A DNA stretch of 64,000 nt from an uncultured Phycisphaerales bacterium (GTDB taxonomy: Bacteria > Planctomycetota > Phycisphaerae > Phycisphaerales > UBA1924). Under the pieces are notes generated by a model. That model searched no databases. It was not told where the DNA came from and saw only the letters and a program-made list of their open reading frames with translations. Below, piece by piece: positions 8,339-17,341 of this stretch (its first letter is position 1; each line of letters begins with the position of its first letter). The stretch covers positions 62,001 to 126,000 of the forward strand of contig CALKJW010000005.1 in assembly GCA_937995595.1 (NCBI GenBank), in the 5' to 3' direction. Position numbers and translations under genes: made by a program.

Positions 8339-9283
8339 ATGGGCGGCCCCGCGATCGGCTTTGGCCTGCTGCTGGTTGCGGTGATCGTTGGCGCGATCGT
8401 CGTGTCGCTGGTTGCGGCGATCGTTCGCTGGCGCGACCGCGTGCGGACGCCGTGCTGCGGCGGGTGTCGGTACCCGGTCGAGGGGCTCACGTCGTTCACA
8501 TGCCCCGAATGCGGTCGCGACCTGCGGGAGGCGGGCATCCTCGTGCCGGGTGTGCGGCCCAGGCACCGCGTGCACGTGGCGGAGATGATCGCGGCGTGCG
8601 CGGCGGTGGCTGTGCTGGGTGCGGTCATCACGGCGGGCGTGCTGGCCGCGACGCCGACGGGCAGGCAGTTCACGGTTCAACGCACGCAGTCGTTGGTGCC
8701 CGCATCGGGGAGTTTCGGCGAGTTGCACGTGAGCGCGTCGGCGCGGATTCGGACGCAGACCGGCCCCTTGAACCTGGTTGCTGCGCAGTCGATGACCATC
8801 AGCGAGTTGCCCGGCGGCGCGCCCGCGCCCGGCGGGCCGGCGGGTGCATCGACGCCGAGTCTGCTCGAAGTGGACCTGGTGCGCCAGACGTGGCGGGTTG
8901 TGCCGTTTGCGGGCACGCCGCGCTCGGCGGATCTTGCCGCGGGCGCGTTGCCGATCACATCGGCAGATATCGGCGGGTGGCTGACCAGCGGCGGCCCCGC
9001 GCCGGCCGGGCGCACGCTGCCGCAGAACGAACTCGATGCGCTCGCGGCGTACATCAACGGCGGCGCGGTCAATGCAGGGCCGGAGTTGCGGGTCACATCC
9101 GCCGGGTTCAGCACGTCCGGCGGGGTTGCGCCGTGGGCGATGTGGACGACGGTGATCGTGTGGGCCGCGCTCTTCGGCGCGGCGACGTGGCTGATCCGGC
9201 TGAGCAATCGGGCGCGGCCGGGGCAACGAAGGGCGGCGGACAGCGATCGCGTAACTCCGGTCGCAGCCAGGCCGTCCCGATGA
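8339..9283 (+). CDS. Membrane protein with N-terminal zinc ribbon, function unknown
   Basis: 314 aa. A first membrane helix (about 7-30) is followed by a four-cysteine zinc ribbon, CCGGCRYPVEGL then CPECGRDL (about 38-62), a type common in planctomycete membrane proteins. A second helix (about 80-104) leads to a domain of about 150 residues without recognisable motifs, probably extracytoplasmic, and a third helix (about 264-286) lies close to the C-terminus. The ATG has a GGAGG motif 7-8 nt upstream. It follows the tRNA gene by 87 bp; there is no functional link I can see. The function is not known. Confidence 0.75.
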   Translation: MGGPAIGFGLLLVAVIVGAIVVSLVAAIVRWRDRVRTPCCGGCRYPVEGLTSFTCPECGRDLREAGILVPGVRPRHRVHVAEMIAACAAVAVLGAVITAGVLAATPTGRQFTVQRTQSLVPASGSFGELHVSASARIRTQTGPLNLVAAQSMTISELPGGAPAPGGPAGASTPSLLEVDLVRQTWRVVPFAGTPRSADLAAGALPITSADIGGWLTSGGPAPAGRTLPQNELDALAAYINGGAVNAGPELRVTSAGFSTSGGVAPWAMWTTVIVWAALFGAATWLIRLSNRARPGQRRAADSDRVTPVAARPSR

Positions 9284-9361
9284 AGTTGAGCGGTCTTCGA
9301 CGGGGGATTCCGCAGATCCAAAGTCAGACTTTGAGTTTGCAGTACCTATCAACTTGCGCAA

Positions 9362-10048
9362 CTACGAGCGCGCCCCGGACTTGCGCGGACGGCGCGGGCG
9401 CTCGGTGAACGGCTCCAACTCCGCGGGCAGGACCTTGAGTCCGCGCCGGCGGGCCTTGGCGACGGCGTACCACAGCGACAGGTGCATGCGGTAGCGCACC
9501 TGCTCGGTGATGTTCAGGCCGTGGGCCTCCATCGCCTCCAGCGACCACCGCCACGCGTGGAACTCTTCGAGGCAGCGCGGCTTGTACACGTTGAAGCCGA
9601 TGGCGTGGTGGCCGATCTCGTGGAGGAAGACCGCCGCGGACATCGGCCCGCGCGGGCGCGGCGCCTCGATGAGGCGCTTGACGCTGCCGTCGCGGTACGT
9701 AAGGCACCAGGCCAGGCCGCTCATGCTGGTGCGCCACTTGCGCACGCGGATCGAGTAGCGTTCGAGCATGAGCCGCGTGACGGCGTCGTAGCGTGCCTCC
9801 ATCGAGTCGGGAAGCGGGACGTCGGAAGTGGGAAGTGGGGGCCTCGTCGCCGATTCGCGAACGGGCGGCGGCGCGGTCGGCGGCTGCGGGGCGATTCGCG
9901 TAGGGAAGCCGCGTCCCTCGGGCTCCTTGAAGGCGGTCACTCGCTCGCCGCGGCGTGTGCGTTGCGGCGGCTTGGCCTGCTGGCGCGTGCGCTCGGGCGG
10001 CTTTGGTCGCAGCCAGTTTTCGAGAAGGTCCCAGAGCGTGGTCGTCAT
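9362..10048 (-). CDS. Putative zinc metallopeptidase (HExxH), third gene of def-fmt cluster
   Basis: 228 aa, cytoplasmic by sequence. The first 80 residues are Pro/Arg-rich and low complexity. A compact domain then carries the zincin motif HEIGHH (about residue 142), with a possible third ligand in the following RCLEEFHAW helix. I cannot place it in a named peptidase family; the arrangement is reminiscent of small soluble gluzincins. The start codon lies 3 bp after the fmt stop, so it is almost certainly cotranscribed with fmt and may be translationally coupled. Whether it acts on nascent proteins, as its neighbours do, is only a guess from position. Confidence 0.72.
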   Translation of the reverse strand: MTTTLWDLLENWLRPKPPERTRQQAKPPQRTRRGERVTAFKEPEGRGFPTRIAPQPPTAPPPVRESATRPPLPTSDVPLPDSMEARYDAVTRLMLERYSIRVRKWRTSMSGLAWCLTYRDGSVKRLIEAPRPRGPMSAAVFLHEIGHHAIGFNVYKPRCLEEFHAWRWSLEAMEAHGLNITEQVRYRMHLSLWYAVAKARRRGLKVLPAELEPFTERPRRPRKSGARS

Positions 10049-10051
10049 GCG

Positions 10052-11065
10052 TCATGCATCCGGAGAGAACAGACGCGCGCCGGGCGGGATCGGCCTGCCG
10101 CGGGCAAAGGAGGCCCAGTCCATCGGGCGCTTGCCCGCTGGCTGGAGTTCGAGGATCTCCAGCGCGGTGCGGTTGCCGCAGCATACCACGCCGCGGGCGG
10201 GGTCGATGATCGCGCCCGGATCGTCGGCCGGCGCGCGTTCGGGCGCGACCCGGACGCGCAGGAGCTTGATGGGAATCGGCGGCTGGTCGTTTTGGCGCGG
10301 ATCGAGGTGCGCCGTCACGCCCGGCCACGGCGTGAGCGCGTGGACCTGCCGGCGCAGAAAGTCGGCGGGCTGGTGAAAGTCGATCTGCCCGTCGGACTTG
10401 CTGAGTTTGGTCGCGATGGTGACCTCGGACTCGATCTGGTGGCGCGGCGAGAGGCTGCCCGCGGCGTGCTGGGCCAGCACGCGCTCGACCAGCGCGGGGC
10501 CGTCGGCCGCGAGCCGGTCGTGCAGTTCGCCGGCGGTGGCGAGCGGGTCGATCGGGATCGGCGGGTCGGTCTGCGCGAGGATGAGCCCGGCGTCCATGCG
10601 GTCGGCGAGCGTGATGACGGAGTTGCCGGTGACCTTGTCGCCCGCGAGGATCGCCGCGTTGATCGGCGCCGCGCCGCGCCACCGCGGCAGGAGCGACGCG
10701 TGCAGGTTGATGGCGAACGCGCCTTCGAGCAGACGCGCCGAGAGTTTCTGGCCAAACGCGATGACGACGAAGGTGGGGTGCTGAACGTCGGAGGTCGGAT
10801 GCGACGACGCGGCCGGCGCGGCCGCGAGGCGGTGGATCTCGGCGACGACCTCGGGCGCGTTGACCTTGGGCGGTTTGAGCATCGCAACGCCGGGGAGATG
10901 CTCGGCGGCCCACGCGGCGACGGGGGTGGGGGTGAGTCTGCCGCCACGACCGGCGGGCTTGTCGGGCTGGGTCACGATCGCGGCGATGTCGTACTTCCCG
11001 CTCTGCGCGAGGTGCGCGAGCGTCGGAAGGCCGAACGCGCCGGAACCGAAGAAGACCAGCCGCAT
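10052..11065 (-). CDS. fmt: Methionyl-tRNA formyltransferase
   Basis: 337 aa. It transfers a formyl group from 10-formyl-THF to Met-tRNA(fMet). The catalytic region INLHASLLPRWRGAAPI contains the Asn and His of the Asn-His-Asp triad, followed by the TGNSVITL-MDAG segment and a C-terminal OB-like domain. The N-terminal nucleotide-binding fold starts LVFFGSGAFG. An insert of about 10 low-complexity residues (AAAPAASSHPTS) lies near residue 90. The partner gene def is immediately upstream (22 bp), but fmt also has its own TACACT 7 nt before the ATG, so it may be transcribed both with def and from its own start. Confidence 0.96.
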   Translation of the reverse strand: MRLVFFGSGAFGLPTLAHLAQSGKYDIAAIVTQPDKPAGRGGRLTPTPVAAWAAEHLPGVAMLKPPKVNAPEVVAEIHRLAAAPAASSHPTSDVQHPTFVVIAFGQKLSARLLEGAFAINLHASLLPRWRGAAPINAAILAGDKVTGNSVITLADRMDAGLILAQTDPPIPIDPLATAGELHDRLAADGPALVERVLAQHAAGSLSPRHQIESEVTIATKLSKSDGQIDFHQPADFLRRQVHALTPWPGVTAHLDPRQNDQPPIPIKLLRVRVAPERAPADDPGAIIDPARGVVCCGNRTALEILELQPAGKRPMDWASFARGRPIPPGARLFSPDA

Positions 11066-11072
11066 GGGTTCG

Positions 11073-11078
11073 AGTGTA
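11073..11078 (-). promoter_or_regulatory. -10-like TACACT, leaderless start of fmt
   Basis: On the minus strand TACACT ends 7 nt before ATG 11065. The hexamer lies inside the 22-bp gap between the def stop and the fmt start. Confidence 0.5.
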
Positions 11079-11087
11079 GTGGCGCGG

Positions 11088-11645
11088 CTACCGCGGCGCG
11101 GCGCGTTCGAGGTCGCGCACGGCCGATCGGTTCTTCAACCGCGACATCTGCGTCATGCGGTCGATGATGAGCACGCCGTCGAGGTGGTCGGCCTCGTGCT
11201 GCCAGCAGCGCGCCAGCAGACCGGTCGCGGTGCGGGTGAAGGGCTTGCCGTCGAGGCCGATTGCCGCGATGGTGATGGTCGGCGGGCGGAGGACTTCGCC
11301 GGTGATCTCGGGGAGGGAAAGGCAGCCCTCGCTGAGCGGCTCGGGCGGGCCGAGCGGGTTGCTGAGCACGGGGTTGATGTAGACCTCGGGCGCGCGGGTC
11401 GCGCTGGGCGGCTCGGCCGCGGCCGAACGGTCCTCGTTCTCGGGCACGTGCGCGACGAACATGCGCCAGTCAAGGCCGACCTGCGGCGCGGCGAGGCCGA
11501 TGCCGTCGGCCTCGAACATCAGTTCGATCATGCGGCGGGCGACGGCGCGCACCTCCTCGGACACGTCCGACAACGCGCGGGTCCTGACCCGCAGCACGCG
11601 GTCCGGATAGGTGCGGATACTCAGGCTCGCCGGATCGATGGGCAT
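11088..11645 (-). CDS. def: Peptide deformylase
   Basis: 185 aa. All three deformylase motifs are present: GIGLAAPQVG, EGCLSLPE (metal-ligand Cys) and QHEADHLDGVL (HEXXH-type, metal-ligand histidines and catalytic Glu). The enzyme removes the N-formyl group from nascent proteins. The reading frame is open further upstream, but ATG 11645 (MPIDPASLSIRTYPD) matches the family start and has TACCCT 6 nt upstream. Co-located with fmt, the usual pairing in bacteria. A short insert (AAAEPPSATRAP) precedes the EVYINP segment. Confidence 0.95.
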   Translation of the reverse strand: MPIDPASLSIRTYPDRVLRVRTRALSDVSEEVRAVARRMIELMFEADGIGLAAPQVGLDWRMFVAHVPENEDRSAAAEPPSATRAPEVYINPVLSNPLGPPEPLSEGCLSLPEITGEVLRPPTITIAAIGLDGKPFTRTATGLLARCWQHEADHLDGVLIIDRMTQMSRLKNRSAVRDLERAAPR

Positions 11646-11651
11646 GAAGCA

Positions 11652-11657
11652 AGGGTA
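11652..11657 (-). promoter_or_regulatory. -10-like TACCCT, leaderless start of def
   Basis: On the minus strand TACCCT ends 6 nt before ATG 11645, with no ribosome binding site in between. Confidence 0.45.
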
Positions 11658-11826
11658 TGCGGCGGGAACGCGGGATCGGCCCGCGCCGGGCATGCGTATG
11701 GGCGTAGGGCGGGTCGCTGGTGGAGAACCGCGGAATCCCGGGCCGCGTTGACGCTCCGGCGTGCGAGCCGGTAGGATTGCGTCCGGCACCGGCACTCGGG
11801 GCGGCAGGGCAAGCAAGGAGCGCGCA

Positions 11827-13392
11827 TTGGGTCTTTTTGGCAGGAAGAAGACGGAAGAGAAGCCCGCGGCCGAAGGGTCTGCGCCGGCAAACAACGGCGC
11901 GCCGGCCAAGCCCGCGGATGCGCCCGCGTTCGAGTATTCGCCCGACAAGGCCGGCAAGTTCTTCGAGCGGGCCTCGACCCTGCACGAGGCCACGAACTAC
12001 GGGTACGCCATGCAGTTGTGGCTCGGGGGCCTGCGACAGGACCCGACGAGCATGGCCGGGCTCGAGGGGTTTGTGAAGTCGGCGACCGCGTACATGGCGG
12101 ACAAGAAGTACCCGGAGAAGGACATCGTCAAGCAGTTCTCGACGACCAAGTCCGACCTCGACCGCTACCTGTACGACTTGCTGATGTGGGGGTGCAAACT
12201 CACGGACGCGGGTCTGGGTGTCCGGGCCATGCAGGCCGCGGCGAAACTCGGCCTTGCCGAGCCGGCAGTGTGGATCGCCGACCGCGCTGCGGGCGCGGCC
12301 TCGCGCGAGAAGCGGCCGCGCAAGGACTATCTCGTCGCGTGCCTCGACGTGTTCGAGAAGTTCCAGCGGTTCGACAAGGCGGTGATCGTCGGCGAGGCGG
12401 CGGTGCGGCTGGACCCGGCCGACGGCCGGCTCGCGCAGCGCGTGAAGAACCTCTCGGCCGAATCGACGATGCACCGCGGCGGGTTCGATCAGGTCGGGCA
12501 GGCGGGCGGCTTCCGGCAGAACGTCCGCGACGCGGCCAAGCAGCGGCAACTCGAGGACCAGGACCGCGTCGTCAAGACCGAAGAAACGCTGGAGCGCATG
12601 ATCGAACAGACGCGGACCGAGCACCAGACGCACCCGCAGGACCGACCGACCATCCTGCGGCTGGGAAACCTGCTCAAGGAGCGCGGCCGCCCGGAGGACG
12701 AGGAAGAGGCGCTGCGTCTGTACCAGGCGGCGCACCAGGCGACCGACGAGTACCGGTTCAAGGAACTGGCGGATCAGATCACGCTCAACCAGGCGCGCCG
12801 GCGCGTGGCGAAGTTAAAGGCCGATCTGGAGCGCGGCGACGAGTCGGCGCGCGAGCCGCTCAAGCGGGCGCGACAGGACCTGCTGGCCCGCGAGATCCGC
12901 ATGCTGGAGGACCAGGTGCGGGCGTACCCGACCGACCTGATCAAGAAGTTCCACCTCGGCCGCGCGTTCTACGCGACCGGGCGGTACGACGAGGCGGTCG
13001 CGCTGTTGCAGGAGGCCAAGGCCGACCCCAAGCACCGCTCGCAGGTGCTGAACTACCTCGGCCTGAGTTTCCTGAACATGGATGGGTACACCGACGAGGC
13101 GATCGAGACGCTGCGGCAGGCGCTGGCGACGCACGACACGCCCAGCGACGAGGTGGGGACCGAACTGCGCTACGGCCTGATGCTCGCGCTCGAGACGCGC
13201 GCCCGCGAGAACAAGGACCTCGCCGACGCCGAGGAGGCGTTCAAGATCGCCGCGGGCATCACGATCCAGAATATTTCGTACAAGGACGTGCGCAAGCATC
13301 GCGACGACATCAAGGCGTTGATCGCGCAACTCAAGGGCGGAGGCGGCGGGGGGGGTGGGGGTGGTGGCGGTGGTGGTGGGGGCGCGGCGTGA
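11827..13392 (+). CDS. Tetratricopeptide-repeat protein with poly-Gly C-terminus
   Basis: 521 aa from TTG 11827, chosen because AAGGAG (11815-11820) is 6 nt upstream and the first residues read (M)GLFGRKKTEEKP; the open frame reaches further upstream without a signal. It is a soluble helical repeat protein. TPR-like units are clearest in the last third (for example HLGRAFYATGRYDEAVALLQEA and YLGLSFLNMDGYTDEAIETL), and the middle section is charged coiled coil. There is no catalytic motif. The C-terminus is about 16 consecutive glycines followed by AA, encoded by a G-rich tract with eight Gs in a row at 13348-13355. Its stop overlaps the kdsB start (GTGA). A scaffolding role is inferred from TPRs only. 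Confidence 0.85.
   Translation: MGLFGRKKTEEKPAAEGSAPANNGAPAKPADAPAFEYSPDKAGKFFERASTLHEATNYGYAMQLWLGGLRQDPTSMAGLEGFVKSATAYMADKKYPEKDIVKQFSTTKSDLDRYLYDLLMWGCKLTDAGLGVRAMQAAAKLGLAEPAVWIADRAAGAASREKRPRKDYLVACLDVFEKFQRFDKAVIVGEAAVRLDPADGRLAQRVKNLSAESTMHRGGFDQVGQAGGFRQNVRDAAKQRQLEDQDRVVKTEETLERMIEQTRTEHQTHPQDRPTILRLGNLLKERGRPEDEEEALRLYQAAHQATDEYRFKELADQITLNQARRRVAKLKADLERGDESAREPLKRARQDLLAREIRMLEDQVRAYPTDLIKKFHLGRAFYATGRYDEAVALLQEAKADPKHRSQVLNYLGLSFLNMDGYTDEAIETLRQALATHDTPSDEVGTELRYGLMLALETRARENKDLADAEEAFKIAAGITIQNISYKDVRKHRDDIKALIAQLKGGGGGGGGGGGGGGGGAA
13342..13388 (+). repeat. GGN low-complexity tract with G8 run at the TPR/kdsB junction
   Basis: The codons for the poly-Gly tail are almost all GGN, with runs of G8 (13348-13355) and G5 (13357-13361). 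The -1 frame is open through the tract and joins kdsB in phase, so polymerase or ribosome slippage here could fuse the two proteins. Confidence 0.7.
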
Positions 13393-14168
13393 GCGCGGCC
13401 GCGCAGGGTGCGACGGCGATCATCCCCGCGCGACTGGGCTCGACGCGGTTCCCCGGCAAGGTGCTGGCCGACCGGACGGGCAAGCCGTTGATCCGGCACG
13501 TGTGGGAATCGACGGGGCGCGCGGCGAGCCTGTCGCGCGTGGTGATCGCGACCGACGACCGGCGCGTGCTCGACGCCGCGGCGTCGTTCGGCGCCGAGGC
13601 CGTGATGACCAGCCCCGGGCACCCCAACGGCACGAGCAGGCTCGCCGAGGCCGCCGCGAAACTCCGCCTGCCGGGCGACGCGATCGTGGTGAACGTGCAG
13701 GGCGACGAGCCGGACCTCGATCCGTCGGTGATCGACGCGGCCGTCGGCGCGCTGGTACGCGGGGAGCGGTCCAGCGGCGCGGCGATCGCGACGGCCGCGA
13801 CCGCGCTGCGTCCGGCGATGGGCGAGCGCGGCGACGACCCGAACATCGTGAAGGTTGTGCTGGGGCTCGACGGGTGTGCGCTGTACTTCTCACGGGCGCC
13901 GATCCCGTTTGATCGAGACGGTCGCGGCGAAGGCGCCGCGCCGCTGCGGCACGTGGGGCTGTACGTCTACCGTCGCGCAACGCTGGACCGCTACGCCGCG
14001 ATGCCGCCGACGCCGCTGGAGCAGACGGAGAAACTCGAGCAGTTGCGCGCGTTGGAGAACGGGCTGAAGATCGCGGTGGCGGTCGTGCCGCCGGAGGCCA
14101 CCGGCGGGGGCGGGATCGACACGCCGGCGCAGTACGAGGCGTTCGTCAGTCGGAAGAAGACTGTTTGA
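13389..14168 (+). CDS. kdsB: CMP-KDO synthetase (3-deoxy-manno-octulosonate cytidylyltransferase)
   Basis: 259 aa from GTG 13389, which overlaps the TGA of the TPR gene (GTGA). The nucleotidyltransferase signature IIPARLGSTRFPGKVL is at the N-terminus, then VVIATDD and VNVQGDEPDLDPSVID, and later ALYFSRAPIPFDRD and the RHVGLYVYR-LEQTEKLEQLRALENG block, all diagnostic for KdsB. It makes CMP-KDO for the inner core of lipopolysaccharide, so the organism probably makes KDO-containing LPS. Translational coupling to the TPR gene is likely because there is no separate ribosome binding site. Its 3' end overlaps the convergent glycosyltransferase gene by 23 bp. Confidence 0.95.
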   Translation: MSAAAQGATAIIPARLGSTRFPGKVLADRTGKPLIRHVWESTGRAASLSRVVIATDDRRVLDAAASFGAEAVMTSPGHPNGTSRLAEAAAKLRLPGDAIVVNVQGDEPDLDPSVIDAAVGALVRGERSSGAAIATAATALRPAMGERGDDPNIVKVVLGLDGCALYFSRAPIPFDRDGRGEGAAPLRHVGLYVYRRATLDRYAAMPPTPLEQTEKLEQLRALENGLKIAVAVVPPEATGGGGIDTPAQYEAFVSRKKTV

Positions 14169-15984
14169 CGACCGCCGCGCGCATCGGCGTGCGGCCGTTG
14201 TCGATGCGGAACTCGGGCAGGCTGTCGAGCGGTTCGACCGCCAGCCCCGCCTCGCGCAGCCGTTCGACGGCGGGCGGCAGATCGGTCCCGGGAATGGGCC
14301 CGTCGCGGTAGATCAGGATGGCGCGTCCGTCCTGCTCGAGGCGCCGGCGGAACCGCTCGATGGTCCACGCCTCGCCGGCGTACATCGTCGCGAGCGCGCG
14401 CGGGTCGCCGACGGCGCGCACAGGCCCGCCCGCGTAGTAGTCCAGCGCGGGGCTGGTGTATTCAAACGCGAAGACCTGCCCTGGGCCGGTCCAGAAGGGC
14501 GAGGCCTGCAACGCGCGGACAAGGTCTCGCGGCGAGCGGTGCGCGTTCAAGCGGTCGCGCAGCCAGCCGTACTGAACCGTCTGTGCCGTGGCCAGCGCGA
14601 GCACAGCGGCGCCGAGCCACAACGCCCGCGACCGCTGAAGCGGGCGCGGTTCGCACCAGTGCGCGGCCAGCCAGCCCGCGAGCATCGCCCACGCCGGCCA
14701 CATGGGCGTCAGGTATCGCTGCACGCCCTTGCCGAGGACGCTGAAGACGATCAGGCTCAGGACGATCCACGCCGCGATGACCGCCGCGCCGGGCGTCAAC
14801 CGCGGCCGGGCGCGAAGCAGGACAAACGCCGCGACAAACGCGAGGATCGATCCGATGCCCAGACCGAAAACCAGCGTCTCGAAGTTGCTGATCGGCGCTT
14901 CGGCGATGAACGGCCGGATGTTGTCGTCGACCTCGGCCTGCGCGAGCGACGCGGCACGGTCGGCGCCGATGCGCTGCGCGACGAGGTGCGCCCAGCCGAA
15001 CCTCGCCGCGGCCGGGACTCCGAGCACCAGCAGCGGGTGCGTTCGCGAATAGGCGACCAGCACGGCCATCGCACGCCGTGGTTGCACCAGCCTTCCGAGC
15101 ACCCGGCCCAGCCACGCGCCCGCCGCGCCGATCAGCAGCGGGCCGGGGAGTTCTTCGGGGCTGCGCATGTTCACCGCCGCGGCGGCGAAGAACGCCGTGC
15201 CGACAAGGACCGCGCCCGCCCGGGCGAGCCACGGGTTGGCCGGCGCGGCGGGGGTCGGACGCGCGTTGCGGCTGAACCCGAGGAACGCGGTGTCGAGCGG
15301 GTCGCGCGTGCAGGCGTACCACAGCGCGACGCCGCCGTACGCCGCGAGCGCGACGTAGAGCAGGCCGGGGTCTTTGGTCAGGACGGCGCCGGTGGTGGCC
15401 GCGGTGGCGAGCAGGACCGCGGGAACACTCGTCCGTCGCTCGACCCGGTGCGCGCGGAACGCGTGGGCCACGCCCCACACGGCGCACGCGACGAAGGGCA
15501 CGAGCAGGATGTCCAGTTCGCCGATGCGTGCGGCGCGGACGTAGAGGATGCCGGTGGCGAGCAGCGCGGCGGACCAGAGCGCCGCGCGGGCGGCGGAGTC
15601 GCGCTGCGCGGCGGTCGGCCGGTCGGGCGTGAACAGTTCCCGCGCTGCGCCGTACGTCGCCACAACGCCCAGCAGGCCCGCCAGCGCCACGACAAACCGC
15701 AGGTGCCAGAGTTCCACGCGCTGGCCGAGTGCGCCGGCGACCGCGAGTTGCGCCCAGTAGATCATCGGCGGCTTGGCGAGGTAGGGCTTTCCGTGCACCG
15801 TGGGCACGAGCCACTGTCCCCGCTCCTGCATGTCGCGTGCGACGATGAGCCGCTGGCCCTCCTGCCAGTTGGTCACGCCGTGGGTGTCAAGACCGGGGAA
15901 GAAGGTCAGCAGGCACAGCGCGGCCAGCACGGCCGCGTGGAGCAGCGTGCGCGGGCCGGTCCGTGGGTGTTCGGCGTGGTCCAT
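14146..15984 (-). CDS. Membrane glycosyltransferase, GT39/ArnT-like
   Basis: 612 aa with about eleven hydrophobic helices. The N-terminal loop after helix 1 carries the acidic-site pattern of GT-C enzymes and ends in GKPYLAKPPMIYWAQLA, close to the ArnT/PMT sequence KP-Y-KPPL-YW. A soluble C-terminal domain follows the last helix (about residues 480-612). Such enzymes move a sugar from a polyprenyl phosphate to lipid A, protein or polysaccharide on the periplasmic side; the acceptor cannot be told from sequence. The kdsB neighbour suggests an LPS role. The two genes overlap tail to tail by 23 bp. Confidence 0.88.
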   Translation of the reverse strand: MDHAEHPRTGPRTLLHAAVLAALCLLTFFPGLDTHGVTNWQEGQRLIVARDMQERGQWLVPTVHGKPYLAKPPMIYWAQLAVAGALGQRVELWHLRFVVALAGLLGVVATYGAARELFTPDRPTAAQRDSAARAALWSAALLATGILYVRAARIGELDILLVPFVACAVWGVAHAFRAHRVERRTSVPAVLLATAATTGAVLTKDPGLLYVALAAYGGVALWYACTRDPLDTAFLGFSRNARPTPAAPANPWLARAGAVLVGTAFFAAAAVNMRSPEELPGPLLIGAAGAWLGRVLGRLVQPRRAMAVLVAYSRTHPLLVLGVPAAARFGWAHLVAQRIGADRAASLAQAEVDDNIRPFIAEAPISNFETLVFGLGIGSILAFVAAFVLLRARPRLTPGAAVIAAWIVLSLIVFSVLGKGVQRYLTPMWPAWAMLAGWLAAHWCEPRPLQRSRALWLGAAVLALATAQTVQYGWLRDRLNAHRSPRDLVRALQASPFWTGPGQVFAFEYTSPALDYYAGGPVRAVGDPRALATMYAGEAWTIERFRRRLEQDGRAILIYRDGPIPGTDLPPAVERLREAGLAVEPLDSLPEFRIDNGRTPMRAAVVKQSSSD

Positions 15985-16047
15985 GCGTGCGCGGACTCAC
16001 GATGCCCCGGAGGCCGCGCGCGGCGGGGCGCGGCCCGAGGCGCTCCT

Positions 16048-17256
16048 TCAGGCGTTGTCGAGGATCTCGATGGTCTTGAACGGCCGGCCCGCCAGCATCT
16101 CCAGCGACGCCCCGCCGCCCGTCGAGACGTGCGAGAACTGGTCGGCCATGCCGAACAGTTCGGCCGCGGCGGCCGAGTCGCCCCCGCCGACGATGCTGGT
16201 CGCGCCGTTCTCGCGCGTGGCGTGGACCATCGCGCTGGCAACCTGCTGCGTGCCGACGCGGAACGGCGCCCACTCGAAGACGCCCATCGGCCCGTTCCAG
16301 ACGATGGTCTTGGCCCTGCGGATACGCAGCGCGAAGGCGGTCTGCGTCCTGGGGCCGATGTCCAGCCCCATGTACCCCGGCTTGATCGCGTCGGCGAACG
16401 TCTCGATGTCGCCGGCTTTCTCGGCAAACTGCGTCGAGCAGACGTGGTCCTGCGGCAGCATCAGGTCGCACTTGAGCCGCGCGGCCTCGTCGAGGATGCG
16501 CTTGGCGTCGGCGAGCATCGACTCCTCGACGCGGCTGGCGCCGACCTGCTTGCCCAGGGCGCGGAGGAACGTGTACGCCATCGCGCCGCCGATGAGCACC
16601 GCGTCGGCCTTCTTCAGGACCTGCTCGATCATCGGCAACTTGTCCGAGACCTTCGCGCCGCCCATCACGACGACGTAGGGCTTGGCGGGGCTGCGGAGCG
16701 CCTCGGAAAGGTACCTGAGTTCCCGCTCGACGAGCAGCCCGACGACGCGCGGCTTGCCCGCCATCGCCGCGGGCACGGCGTACATCGACGCGTCCTCGCG
16801 GTGGCAGGTGCCGAAGGCGTCGTTGCAGTAGACGTCGCCGTAGGCGGCGAGTTTGGCGGCAAAGGCCGGGTCGCCCTTCTTCTCGCCCTTGTGGAAGCGG
16901 AGGTTGTCCAGCAGCAGCACGCCGCCGGGGCGCAGGGCCTTCACGGCCGCCGCGGCGGCGTCGTCCACGGGGTCGTGCGAGGGGAACTCGACGGGCCTGC
17001 CCAGGATCTCGGACAGCCGTTCGGCGCAGGGCTTGAGCGACTCGGAGGCCTCGTACCCGACGCCCTCGGGCCTGCCGAGGTGCGACATCAGGACGGCCGA
17101 CCCGCCGCGGTCGAGCACCGACCTGATCGTCGGCACCGCGGCGCGGATGCGCCGGTCGTCGGTGATCCGGCCGTTCTCGATGGGGACGTTGAAGTCCACG
17201 CGGATCAGGACGCGTTTGCCGGAGACGTCGGTCTGGGCGATGGTCTTCTTGGACAT
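16048..17256 (-). CDS. pgk: Phosphoglycerate kinase
   Basis: 402 aa, standard bacterial length. The N-terminal substrate domain contains RVDFNVPIENGRI and SHLGRPEG; the ATP domain contains GGAKVSDKLPMIEQVL and ends in VGGGDSAAAAELFGMADQFSHVSTGGGASLE. It converts 1,3-bisphosphoglycerate and ADP to 3-phosphoglycerate and ATP. It lies 126 bp downstream of atpH in the position where atpA is usually found. That gap contains an AT-rich palindrome that may hold a separate promoter. There is no clear Shine-Dalgarno before the ATG. Confidence 0.97.
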   Translation of the reverse strand: MSKKTIAQTDVSGKRVLIRVDFNVPIENGRITDDRRIRAAVPTIRSVLDRGGSAVLMSHLGRPEGVGYEASESLKPCAERLSEILGRPVEFPSHDPVDDAAAAAVKALRPGGVLLLDNLRFHKGEKKGDPAFAAKLAAYGDVYCNDAFGTCHREDASMYAVPAAMAGKPRVVGLLVERELRYLSEALRSPAKPYVVVMGGAKVSDKLPMIEQVLKKADAVLIGGAMAYTFLRALGKQVGASRVEESMLADAKRILDEAARLKCDLMLPQDHVCSTQFAEKAGDIETFADAIKPGYMGLDIGPRTQTAFALRIRRAKTIVWNGPMGVFEWAPFRVGTQQVASAMVHATRENGATSIVGGGDSAAAAELFGMADQFSHVSTGGGASLEMLAGRPFKTIEILDNA

Positions 17257-17341
17257 GGGGAGCCCTGGGGGTTGGCGGGGCGATGGCCGGGGATGGCGGG
17301 GACCGGTTGCCGAATCGTCACGACATCACGTCATCATCCGA

